This document shows positions 1 to 6,712 of a stretch of DNA of 17,437 nt, piece after piece. This stretch comes from Desulfobulbaceae bacterium (lineage in GTDB: Bacteria > Desulfobacterota > Desulfobulbia > Desulfobulbales > Desulfocapsaceae). The DNA lies in assembly GCA_030632405.1 (NCBI GenBank), contig DAOVUU010000010.1, positions 1 through 17,437 of the forward strand, in the 5' to 3' direction. A model generated the notes under the pieces. It was not told the origin of the DNA. It saw nothing but the letters and a program-made list of their open reading frames with translations, and made no database searches. How positions within the stretch are numbered: the stretch's first letter is position 1; each line of letters starts with the position of its first letter. The translations under genes and the position numbers were made by a program.

Positions 1-380
1 ATGAGTTGAGTATCCATGGCCTTGGGCTCATGCCTGATATCAATTATAACAACAACACACCTCAGAGTTTCCCGATCTTCAAGATAGGACGATATCAGGG
101 CCTGCCAGCTATCCTGCATGGACTTCGAAACTCTGGCAAAACCATAACCCGGAAGGTCAACAAGAAAAAAATCTTCTCCAACCTGAAAATAATTAAGCCC
201 CTGGGTCTTCCCGGGCCGACCACTTACCTTCACCATTTTCTTACGACCTATCATGGTGTTGATAAGGCTGGACTTTCCTACATTCGATCTTCCTGCAAAG
301 GCTATTTCAGGGAGACTGAGAGCAGGAAGCTGTTTCAAGCCATGCACACTCAGCAAAAATTCTACCTTTGAAAAATCCAT
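1..380 (-). CDS. engB: Ribosome biogenesis GTPase EngB/YsxC (YihA), 3' end cut off by window edge
   Basis: TRAFAC-class GTPase of the EngB/YsxC family, which in other bacteria helps late assembly of the large ribosomal subunit in the cytoplasm. Reading leftwards from ATG at 378-380, about 126 codons are present. The G1/Walker A motif GRSNVGKSS lies near residues 30-38, a G2-region sequence RPGKTQGLNYF follows, and the G3 motif DLPGYGFARV comes next; this trio with these spacings is typical of EngB. The G4 and G5 motifs would lie beyond base 1, so the gene is partial by position and not visibly broken. It starts 38 bases after the hisG stop on the same strand, with only a weak purine-rich ribosome site (AAAGAG), so co-transcription with hisI-hisG is likely. 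The plus-strand open frame over the same bases has no recognisable content. Confidence 0.93.
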   Translation of the reverse strand, partial: MDFSKVEFLLSVHGLKQLPALSLPEIAFAGRSNVGKSSLINTMIGRKKMVKVSGRPGKTQGLNYFQVGEDFFLVDLPGYGFARVSKSMQDSWQALISSYLEDRETLRCVVVIIDIRHEPKAMDTQL

Positions 381-418
381 TTTTTTCTCTTTATGTTTGC
401 CGGACCTTTTCCGACATC

Positions 419-1291
419 CTAGATAACCTTATTAAGAGCATACTCTATTATGCCTTCTGCACCACTTTTCTTCAACTTCGGGATAAGATCCCTTACGATA
501 TCCTCAGAAACCACGGTTTCAACGGAACACCAATCCTGATTATACAAACTGGCAACAGTGGGTGCATTAATACTTGGCAGAAGTCCGACAATTTTCTCAA
601 GTTTATCATTGGGAACATTCATCTTCAAACCAACAATTCGATCAGCCTTTAATGCACCCTGCAGCAACAGTGCGATACTTTCAATTTTTTCACGTTTCCA
701 GGGGTCATCCCATGCCTTTTTACAGGCAATGAACTGAGTATTTGACTCCATAAGTTCGTGGATTATCTTCAAACCGTGGGCACGGATAGTGCTCTCTGTT
801 TCAGTCACTTCAACAATTGCATCTGCAAGCCCGGCAACAACTTTGGCTTCTGTAGCTCCCCATGAAAACTCGATATCAACTTCGATCTTCTTCTCGGTAA
901 AAAATCGTTTCGTTACATTGACCAGTTCAGTGGCAATTTTTTTCCCTTTAAGATCTTCCAGAGTTTTAATATCCGAATCACCGGCCACAGCAATAATCCA
1001 TCGGGTAGGACGTCTGCTTACCTTGGAATAGATGAGATCACAAACCAGCACAGTGTCGGACGAATTCTCCATGGTCCAGTCTTTACCGGTAATTCCAGCA
1101 TCGAGCATTCCGCTCTCAACATATCGTGACATCTCCTGAGGACGACATATAGAACAATCGAGATCGGCGTCATCAATTTTAGGAAAATAATTTCTGGCAG
1201 CCGGTTTGATAAGCCAACCCGCCTTTTCAAATAACTCTATGGTGGCATTTTCAAGACTCCCTTTGGGGAGCCCCAGTTTTAATTGATTCAT
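419..1291 (-). CDS. hisG: ATP phosphoribosyltransferase, long form
   Basis: Catalyses the first step of histidine biosynthesis: ATP plus PRPP gives phosphoribosyl-ATP. At 290 residues it is the long HisG form, with two periplasmic-binding-protein-like catalytic domains and a C-terminal ACT-like regulatory domain (about residues 215-290), the form that forms hexamers and is inhibited by histidine and does not need HisZ. The N-terminus [20 protein letters not shown] and [12 protein letters not shown] are family hallmarks. The PRPP-binding loop is at about 157-170 ([15 protein letters not shown]); residue 166 is Glu where the HisG proteins I can recall have Gly. The ATG at 1291 is preceded by a good GGAG site. 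The gene lies 75 bases after hisI, in the usual his pathway company, and feeds into engB. Confidence 0.96.
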   Translation of the reverse strand: MNQLKLGLPKGSLENATIELFEKAGWLIKPAARNYFPKIDDADLDCSICRPQEMSRYVESGMLDAGITGKDWTMENSSDTVLVCDLIYSKVSRRPTRWIIAVAGDSDIKTLEDLKGKKIATELVNVTKRFFTEKKIEVDIEFSWGATEAKVVAGLADAIVEVTETESTIRAHGLKIIHELMESNTQFIACKKAWDDPWKREKIESIALLLQGALKADRIVGLKMNVPNDKLEKIVGLLPSINAPTVASLYNQDWCSVETVVSEDIVRDLIPKLKKSGAEGIIEYALNKVI

Positions 1292-1341
1292 AATTCACAC
1301 TCCATTACTGTATATAGTACGACTACCTTGAATACAAACCC

Positions 1342-1356
1342 ACTATTCGAAATAGT
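1342..1356. repeat. Small palindrome between hisI and hisG
   Basis: A six-base stem (ACTATT / AATAGT) with a three-base loop sits in the 75-base hisI-hisG gap. It has no U-run on either side, so it is a poor candidate for an intrinsic terminator. It could be an intercistronic RNA hairpin or chance. On the minus strand, a weak TTGTAT-N17-TATACA promoter-like pair lies downstream of it, before hisG. Confidence 0.25.
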
Positions 1357-1366
1357 CATATTGTTA

Positions 1367-1750
1367 TTATTTTGATCCATAAACTTTGGCTGGGTCAAAG
1401 ATTTTCTCCCCTTCAACGACAAGTCTGTCTCCGTCTACACGCCTGTAAAAGCACGTTTTATGACCGGTATGGCAAGCAGCCCCTCCGACCTGTTCAACCT
1501 TATATATCAGGGTATCTTCATCACAATCGACAAAAATTTGATGAATTATCTGTACATGACCGGATGTTTCACCTTTAAGCCACAGCTTGTTTCTCGTTCG
1601 ACTCCAGTAATGTGCCTTACCGGTCTCCAAAGTTTTTTCCCAGGCCAGTTGATTGATATAAGCAAGCATCAGCACCTCTCCGCTCTTATAATCCTGAACA
1701 ATGGCCGGCAAAAGAGCATCAGCTGATTTTGTAAAATTAAGTGCTATCAT
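1367..1750 (-). CDS. hisI: Phosphoribosyl-AMP cyclohydrolase
   Basis: Opens the adenine ring of phosphoribosyl-AMP, the third step of histidine biosynthesis, using a cytoplasmic zinc-dependent dimer. The 127 residues cover the cyclohydrolase domain only; the phosphoribosyl-ATP pyrophosphohydrolase domain fused in E. coli HisIE is absent, so HisE must be elsewhere. Diagnostic stretches are [19 protein letters not shown] (residues 49-67), the metal-binding DCDED at 75-79, and [16 protein letters not shown] at 89-104. The three zinc-ligand cysteines are expected to be C76, C93 and C100. Start is ATG at 1750 with no strong ribosome site. It is the first gene of the hisI-hisG-engB run, and a TTGACA -35 candidate lies upstream at 1830-1835. 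Confidence 0.96.
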   Translation of the reverse strand: MIALNFTKSADALLPAIVQDYKSGEVLMLAYINQLAWEKTLETGKAHYWSRTRNKLWLKGETSGHVQIIHQIFVDCDEDTLIYKVEQVGGAACHTGHKTCFYRRVDGDRLVVEGEKIFDPAKVYGSK

Positions 1751-1784
1751 TGATCTTTTAAGTCCATTTAGAATGTGTATAATC

Positions 1785-1855
1785 TGATGACGTTGTAAAA
1801 AGCAGTAAATTAGACTGCAAGCCTTTAATTGTCAAGCTGCACAGCATTTTTTACA
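1785..1855. repeat. Dispersed inverted repeat, copy 1
   Basis: The left arm TGATGACGTTGTAAAAAGC (1785-1803) matches 17 of 19 positions of a sequence at 12262-12280. In both places a right arm with TTTTTTACA follows (here GCATTTTTTACA, 1844-1855), so each copy is an imperfect inverted repeat (TGTAAAAA.GC / GC.TTTTTTACA). This looks like a short genome-dispersed palindromic element, probably non-coding. Its interior differs in length from copy 2, 40 versus 19 bases between the arms. Confidence 0.5.
1807..1835 (-). promoter_or_regulatory. Candidate sigma-70 promoter for hisI-hisG-engB
   Basis: On the minus strand, a perfect TTGACA (1830-1835) is followed after 17 bases by TAATTT (1807-1812), a poor -10 matching TATAAT at three of six positions. 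Transcription would begin about 50 bases before the hisI ATG. The element lies between the two arms of the dispersed inverted repeat at 1785-1855. Support is the -35 and spacing only. Confidence 0.3.
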
Positions 1856-1919
1856 GGAAGCTCTCACCCACCCTGCACATTGCCCGGCATAAAAAATTAT
1901 AGAATTTTCTCTCTTCACC

Positions 1920-1948
1920 TTGCAACAGGGTTGCTTGAATCATATTAT
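1920..1948 (+). promoter_or_regulatory. Candidate sigma-70 promoter for the FKBP gene
   Basis: TTGCAA (1920-1925), a 17-base spacer and TATTAT (1943-1948) form a plausible housekeeping promoter, matching four and five of six consensus positions. The 5' leader would be about 75 bases. No other pair of similar quality was seen in the 281-base region between hisI and this gene. Confidence 0.35.
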
Positions 1949-2031
1949 GGAGGGATTAACTCAAAGAAACTTGTCCCCTAAGGCAGGGCACAGGATATGA
2001 TAAATAATATTTTACCCAAGGAGAGCTGATC

Positions 2032-2487
2032 ATGCCCCACCCACAGAAAAACGATACAGTTTCAGTCTTTTATAGAGGAAAACTCGACAATGGAGAACTT
2101 TTTAAAGTAGTGAAGAAAGAAGAACCGCTTGAGGCAATAATCGGCAACAGTGATATTCCTCCAACCCTGGAGCAGGCCATAATGGAGATGAAGATTGGCG
2201 AAACCCGCAAGATCCGTGTCCCACCCGACGAAGGTTTCGGCCCGAGACAAAAAGACCTCGTCCAGACAATTGACAGTGAGGAAATGATTGAAAAGATCAA
2301 TCCCAAACCTGGAATGATTCTCTCGCTCAAAGTTGACAAAGAGGGGGATGAACAGAAAATTCCTGCTACGGTAATGGAAGTCGCAGGTTCCCAAATAACC
2401 GTCGATTACAACCATCCACTTTCAGGTCATCACTTGACATATGATCTTACTCTTGCCGATATTATTAAAGCCAGCGATGATGGCTGA
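2032..2487 (+). CDS. FKBP-type peptidyl-prolyl cis-trans isomerase, SlyD-like
   Basis: Predicted cytoplasmic folding helper that isomerises proline peptide bonds. The 151 residues follow the SlyD plan: N-terminal FKBP strand (DTVSVFYRGKLDNGELF), the flap region with an inserted chaperone (IF) domain in about residues 75-130, and the closing DYNHPLSGHHLTYDLTL at about 125-141, equivalent to the DxNHPLAGKxLxF signature. There is no signal peptide, and the His/Cys-rich metal-binding tail of E. coli SlyD is missing; the chain ends soon after the FKBP fold. Start ATG 2032 has a strong ribosome site, AAGGAG at 2018-2023. The gene is monocistronic here: divergent from hisI and convergent with the pentapeptide gene 57 bases away. 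I cannot tell slyD from fklB-type paralogues, so no symbol is given. Confidence 0.93.
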   Translation: MPHPQKNDTVSVFYRGKLDNGELFKVVKKEEPLEAIIGNSDIPPTLEQAIMEMKIGETRKIRVPPDEGFGPRQKDLVQTIDSEEMIEKINPKPGMILSLKVDKEGDEQKIPATVMEVAGSQITVDYNHPLSGHHLTYDLTLADIIKASDDG

Positions 2488-2544
2488 AACCAACCTTCGT
2501 CGAGCTTGTCAAAATATTGACTAAGACATGATAGACATGAACAG

Positions 2545-3690
2545 CTACTCTTTCTTCACCATTCCGTCTGAGTTCAACCCTGAGGTGCCGGAAAGTTCTG
2601 CGCTATCGAAAAGTGTGTTTTCAGTATTCGCTCCAGCCATATCAGCGTCGGTCAAATCAGCTCTGTAGAAATCGGTTTTTTTCAAATTTGCTCCGCGCAA
2701 ATTGGCTTGAATCAGCAACGCCCCCTTGAGGTTAGCTCCTGCCAAGTCGGCTTTTTCAAGATTAGCGCCAGTTAAGTTAGCTTTTTCAAGATCCGCCCCC
2801 TTAAGATTTTTGTTTGAAAAATCCATTCCGGATAGATCGCAGTCATAACATCTGTTTGTGTCAAACAACCTGGCTGCATTATCTCTCTTCTTCTTATCTG
2901 CTGCCAAATTCAGGTTTTCTGTTCCTCTACCTTTGTCTAAATCAATTTTGACGGGTCCACTGTCACCACCATTTTTCACTGTCGGTAATTCTTCCTCTAT
3001 TTCCACTTTTTTCACAAAAGTCGGTTTTTTGACCTCAGGTGCTTGAGGATAGCTCTCTTTTTTTACAATTTTCTCCACAGGTTCTTCAACAGATGGAGTT
3101 GATGGCGCCTTTACAATTTTCTCATCAACTGTTTTTACAGGCAGGGTTGGTGGAGGTTCTTCAAAAACTCGCCTGGGAGCAACCACTATTTCCTTTGTTT
3201 TCGGTTCCTGTTTCGGTTTAGACGGATCATCTATATACACTTCCCTTTCAATCTCGTCGACCCCATCTTTTTCGTACGGTTTGGTAATAACAAACTTACC
3301 ATCAAGCAATGTTCCACCGAGATAAGCGCCATCAAGAGAAGTCCCTCGAAGGTCAGCTCCTCGTAAATCTGCATCAGCAAGATCTGCACCGCCAAAAACT
3401 ACACCTCTCAGATCAGCATTACGTAAATTAGCTCTTGAAAGATTTGTAAGATACATTTTGGCCTTGGACAGATCAGTTCCTTCAAGGTCAGCATCGGAAA
3501 GATCAACTCTGTTGAGATTTACTCCCGATAGATTACATTCCCTGCAACTGTTAGTTTTGATAAGTTTTTGTAAATTTTCCTTAACGGTTACACTCCCTTC
3601 GCTATAACCGTTATCGACTAGACAAAATAAAATTACGAAAGAACATAAAAAGATGACACAACCGCGCCGCATATTTTTTACCATTTTCAC
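2545..3690 (-). CDS. Exported pentapeptide-repeat protein with two repeat blocks, each headed by CxxC
   Basis: Role unknown. An N-terminal signal sequence (positive residues, then hydrophobic residues about 10-24, possible cleavage near YSEG at 29-32) suggests export to the periplasm. Two right-handed quadrilateral beta-helix blocks of A(D/N)LXX repeats lie at about 52-130 and 284-368. Each block is introduced by the same cap, TN-x-C-xx-C-(N/D)-LSG, with cysteine pairs C49/C52 and C281/C284. Between them is a Pro/Lys/Glu/Val-rich, low-complexity linker of about 140 residues, probably extended. The 3690 start is GTG with GAGGTGAT just upstream; ATG at 3684 is an alternative two codons in. A TATAAT lies at 3705-3710 on the minus strand but would leave a very short leader. 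The nuclease gene is 49 bases upstream on the same strand, so the two may be one transcript. Confidence 0.88.
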   Translation of the reverse strand: MKMVKNMRRGCVIFLCSFVILFCLVDNGYSEGSVTVKENLQKLIKTNSCRECNLSGVNLNRVDLSDADLEGTDLSKAKMYLTNLSRANLRNADLRGVVFGGADLADADLRGADLRGTSLDGAYLGGTLLDGKFVITKPYEKDGVDEIEREVYIDDPSKPKQEPKTKEIVVAPRRVFEEPPPTLPVKTVDEKIVKAPSTPSVEEPVEKIVKKESYPQAPEVKKPTFVKKVEIEEELPTVKNGGDSGPVKIDLDKGRGTENLNLAADKKKRDNAARLFDTNRCYDCDLSGMDFSNKNLKGADLEKANLTGANLEKADLAGANLKGALLIQANLRGANLKKTDFYRADLTDADMAGANTENTLFDSAELSGTSGLNSDGMVKKE

Positions 3691-3739
3691 CTATCACCTC
3701 AAAAATTATAAACTCGTGAAATATTTAAGACACCAACAA

Positions 3740-4222
3740 CTAACGATGCATCCTTTTCCACTGCCAGGGCGAAACAGGAGACTCTATTGCCCATAGCCCC
3801 ATTCCCTTTTCTTTTGCAGTTTGCTGGTCTGCAATCCATATATCACACACGTTTTTTATACAGTATCTCGGATAAACCCATGCAGTTCCAGATTTCACCA
3901 ACGCGCCATTTACATCCTGCCCATTTTGAGAAAGCAGAGCCACCAATCTACCATATGAATCATAGTATTGAGGAACAACTGTGATTTTTTTTCCATGGAG
4001 CAGAGAAGCCGTATTATTCTTTGCTTCAGCAGAGAAATGCTGGTTCCACTCTGGACAGTCGATACCATATAGCCGAACCTCTATATACTTTTTTCCTTTT
4101 TTAATGACGATAGAATCACCGTCAATAATTTTGGTAACCACTGCAGAAAACATCGATTCGGCAGAGAGTGCTGAATAGAAAGGAGTGGTAACCAATATGA
4201 GAAGAAAAAATATAGTTTTCAT
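3740..4222 (-). CDS. Exported thermonuclease (SNase-like) family nuclease
   Basis: Predicted secreted or periplasmic phosphodiesterase of the staphylococcal nuclease OB-fold family, cleaving DNA and/or RNA with Ca2+. A signal peptide covers about residues 1-21 (MKTIFFLLILVTTPFYSALSA). The mature part has the family motifs in order: VTKIIDGDSIVI (29-40), VRLYGIDCPE (49-58) and YDSYGRLVALL (87-97). R50, E58 and R92 occupy the positions of the catalytic Arg-Glu-Arg trio, and D34/D36/D55 are placed to bind metal, so it should be active. C121 and C126 could form a disulfide. The end, MGLWA...PWQWKR, is common in proteobacterial members. At 160 residues it is full length. ATG 4222 has no clear ribosome site. 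The pentapeptide gene follows 49 bases downstream. Confidence 0.92.
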   Translation of the reverse strand: MKTIFFLLILVTTPFYSALSAESMFSAVVTKIIDGDSIVIKKGKKYIEVRLYGIDCPEWNQHFSAEAKNNTASLLHGKKITVVPQYYDSYGRLVALLSQNGQDVNGALVKSGTAWVYPRYCIKNVCDIWIADQQTAKEKGMGLWAIESPVSPWQWKRMHR

Positions 4223-4690
4223 CTAACATTTAAGGTTGTTGCGTTATTGTCACCATATTATTCCCTCGTAAAAAGGTCATTCGCAGCCATCCATCATTGT
4301 GTATCTCTATACAATCAGAATAAAAATATTAATACCTTACTCCTGAACTTCTACAAAAAAAACAACAAACTTAAACAGCCTGTTGACCGCTTTTGGGTTT
4401 ACTGGTTTATCGGACTTCGCTGTTCAAATTGCCACCAGTCCAGATTACCCTGTCTCAATAGTTTCAAGGACCGAACTATTGGTCTTAAGATATTATCCTC
4501 AGATGAAAACATTATTGGTTTTTTTCTTTTGATATGCTATAGTTGACTAGAAAATATGTGCAGTACCTCAGAAATTCTTTTTGTGGTTTTTAGAAATAAT
4601 TGGGTGAGAGTACCTATCCCGATTGTCTGAGTTGACGCACCGGTACAACCTTGTGTCTCTGCAATGTACTGCAGATACCTTTTTTTCATT
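4223..4690. other. Non-coding stretch between the nuclease and the cNMP-binding gene
   Basis: This 468-base stretch separates divergent genes and holds no convincing gene. The longest plus-strand open frame (4247-4546) begins with TTG, has no ribosome site and gives a Cys- and Ser-rich sequence without any recognisable domain. A promoter-like pair TTGGTT-N17-TATAGT (4515-4543) points at the cNMP-binding gene. A small GACC/GGTC palindrome lies near 4470-4485. I see no tRNA, riboswitch core or repeat. Confidence 0.5.
4515..4543 (+). promoter_or_regulatory. Weak candidate sigma-70 promoter upstream of the cNMP-binding gene
   Basis: TTGGTT (4515-4520), 17 bases, then TATAGT (4538-4543). The -10 is good at five of six positions, the -35 poor at three of six. 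The leader would be about 140 bases. It is the best-spaced pair I found in the preceding 468 bases, in AT-rich DNA where such matches are common. Confidence 0.22.
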
Positions 4691-5191
4691 ATGCCTACGA
4701 TCATGCTAAGAAAGACACCGACAGATGCTGAGGAAGAAACTCGTACATTTCTTATAAGTCTGCCAGTTTTTGATAATTTTAATGTAACCGAACTATCTAA
4801 TCTTGCCCGGTACATGAGCTATATCCATCTCCAGCAGGGAGAGTATCTCTTCACTGAAGGGGACCTTGGTACGTTCATGGGTTTTGTAGTCACCGGTGTT
4901 CTCGAAGTTTATAAACAAACTGAAACAGGGGAAGACATAATCCTTGCCAGACTGGCGAGAGGAAGTTCTATCGGTGAAATGGCAATTATGGACAAAGCCC
5001 CGAGGTCGGCCACGGTTATAGCTAAACAACCAACAACACTGCTTACACTTACCGAACAGAACTTCGACGTACTCGCCAAAAAACACCCAGAAACAGGAAT
5101 TAAGGTCATAAGGAAAATCGCTCGTCTACTCAGTCTGAACATGAGAAGAACATCCAGCAGACTTGCTGATCTGTTACATTCTCCCCCATGA
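4691..5191 (+). CDS. Stand-alone cyclic nucleotide-binding domain protein
   Basis: CRP/FNR-superfamily effector domain with no DNA-binding part. From ATG 4691 the product is 166 residues; the beta-roll covers about 25-130. The phosphate-binding cassette reads GSSIGEMAIMDKAPRSATVI (91-110), with the key Glu (E96) and Arg-Ser (R105, S106) that contact the cyclic nucleotide phosphate, so cAMP or cGMP binding is plausible. After it there is one helical segment to residue 160 and then the stop; no helix-turn-helix, so it is not a conventional transcription factor. It probably acts on a partner protein. The frame stays open back to ATG 4664, but those residues look non-coding; ATG 4703 is another option. 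None has a good ribosome site. The sigma-54 regulator starts 51 bases downstream, suggesting an operon. Confidence 0.85.
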   Translation: MPTIMLRKTPTDAEEETRTFLISLPVFDNFNVTELSNLARYMSYIHLQQGEYLFTEGDLGTFMGFVVTGVLEVYKQTETGEDIILARLARGSSIGEMAIMDKAPRSATVIAKQPTTLLTLTEQNFDVLAKKHPETGIKVIRKIARLLSLNMRRTSSRLADLLHSPP

Positions 5192-5242
5192 TCGTTATAA
5201 GCCCTTTTCCTCCTGCCAGCGACATCCTTAACTAATGACACT

Positions 5243-6712
5243 ATGCCTGCACTGACAAACATACTTATTGCTGATAGAGAGCCAACTGGTCTTTCACTGG
5301 TCAACGAGGACCTTGACCTGGGGTTCAAATGCTCCTACAGACACGTTTTCTCCGACAATGAACTCCAATCGGCTCTCAGCAGCAATTCCATTCATATTCT
5401 GTTATTAGACCTCAATTTTTCACGGGAACATGAAGGTTTAATCCTCATAGATTCTTTGAAAAACCTCTCCCCAGCTACGGCTATTATTCCTATTATTCCA
5501 ACCGGGGACCCCCAAATCATAAAAGATATTCTCGAAAGAGGGCTTTTTTATTATATCTATAAACCACCTAATCCTGCTGAAGCTGCAATCGCAATGAAAA
5601 GGGTTTATGAAACCCTTACTCCCCATAAAGCAAGTAAAAAAATCTCACAAGAAAAAGACGTCCCCCCTACCTTCCATGGGATGATCGGCACAAGTGGACC
5701 AATGCGCCGCTTGTTTGAACTCATCACCAAAATTGCTGAAGACGATTATTCAACTGTTCTGATAAGAGGAGAATCCGGCACAGGCAAGGAGATGGTCGCT
5801 AAAGCCATTCATGCCCAAAGTAAGAGAAGGAAAGAAAATTTTGTACCTGTCAACTGTGCGGCCATTCCTGATGACCTGCTGGAAAGTGAGCTCTTTGGGT
5901 ACACCAAGGGTGCATTTACAGGAGCTGCTTCCAACAAACCAGGAAGAATTCAGTATGCCGATAAGGGGACGCTCTTTCTCGATGAAATCGGTGATATGAA
6001 ATCATCACTGCAGGCAAAATTATTGCGGGTCCTGCAGGAAAAGGAATTTGAACCAGTAGGTGCATTCAAGCCAATCCCTGTCGACACACGTATTCTTGCC
6101 GCAACCCACTGTGATCTCGAGCAACTGGTAAGTGAGGGGAAATTCAGAGAGGATCTTTACTACCGGCTCAGTGTTATCCCGCTGAAAATACCTCCCTTAA
6201 AAGAGCGAACTGAGGATATCCTCCAGTTAATTAATTCGTTCATTAGTACCTACACAATCAACCGTAATCGTGAGATATTTACCTTCTCACCCCATGCCAT
6301 TTCTACACTTTTCTATTACGAATGGAAAGGAAATGTACGAGAGCTTGAGAATCTGATCCAGCATATGAGTATCCTCTACACTGGCAAAATCGTGCAGATC
6401 ACTGATCTTCCGGAAAAGTTCCAGGAAGTGCAAATTCCTGATGAGATAACTCCTCACCTTGAGGAAGCTCTCCCAACCATATTACCGCAGCAGGAAGATT
6501 CCGCAGAACCCTTATCTGGCAATGTGGATTGGGAAAAAGGGCAGGTAAATTTCAAAGAACTCATCAACGATTTTGAGACACAGTTGATTGTTCAGGCAAT
6601 GAAACTGACGGAAGGCAACAAAAAAGAGGCCGCACAGTTATTGAACCTGAAGCGAACCACTCTACTTGAAAAAATAAAGAAAAAGAACATCTCAGGTCTT
6701 TGGGAAGATTAA
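5243..6712 (+). CDS. Sigma-54-dependent response regulator, probable flagellar activator
   Basis: NtrC-family enhancer-binding protein of 489 residues. Receiver domain about 5-125: acidic D11, likely phosphoacceptor D56 in HILLLDLNF, T87 and K107. AAA+ domain about 146-385: Walker A GESGTGKE (176-183), sigma-54-contacting GAFTGA (223-228), Walker B FLDEIGD (245-251), arginine-finger region FREDLYYRL (301-309), sensor II GNVRELEN (363-370). Sensor I reads AATHCDL where AATN-x-DL is usual. A Fis-type HTH occupies about 437-481 (GNKKEAAQLLNLKRTTLLEKI). It should bind DNA and remodel sigma-54 RNA polymerase. No histidine kinase gene lies in the window. A sigma-54-like promoter for the flagellar operon about 1.8 kb downstream makes an FlrC/FleR-type role likely, but this is context only. 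The stop overlaps the convergent CheX-like gene. Confidence 0.93.
   Translation: MPALTNILIADREPTGLSLVNEDLDLGFKCSYRHVFSDNELQSALSSNSIHILLLDLNFSREHEGLILIDSLKNLSPATAIIPIIPTGDPQIIKDILERGLFYYIYKPPNPAEAAIAMKRVYETLTPHKASKKISQEKDVPPTFHGMIGTSGPMRRLFELITKIAEDDYSTVLIRGESGTGKEMVAKAIHAQSKRRKENFVPVNCAAIPDDLLESELFGYTKGAFTGAASNKPGRIQYADKGTLFLDEIGDMKSSLQAKLLRVLQEKEFEPVGAFKPIPVDTRILAATHCDLEQLVSEGKFREDLYYRLSVIPLKIPPLKERTEDILQLINSFISTYTINRNREIFTFSPHAISTLFYYEWKGNVRELENLIQHMSILYTGKIVQITDLPEKFQEVQIPDEITPHLEEALPTILPQQEDSAEPLSGNVDWEKGQVNFKELINDFETQLIVQAMKLTEGNKKEAAQLLNLKRTTLLEKIKKKNISGLWED

Noticed and set aside
6..371. Plus-strand open frame of about 121 codons
   Set aside because: It lies wholly opposite engB, whose GTPase motifs on the minus strand are unmistakable.
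1342..1356. Hairpin between hisI and hisG as an intrinsic terminator
   Set aside because: Six-base AT-rich stem with no U-run, and hisG follows at once in the same pathway.
4405..4414. TCCGATAA on the minus strand as a second sigma-28 -10 element
   Set aside because: The -35 place 11 bases upstream reads GGCAATTT, only four of eight consensus matches, and the gene it would serve is a non-flagellar nuclease.
4247..4546. Plus-strand open frame of 99 codons as a small gene
   Set aside because: TTG start, no ribosome site, no domain or membrane pattern, and base use like the surrounding non-coding DNA.
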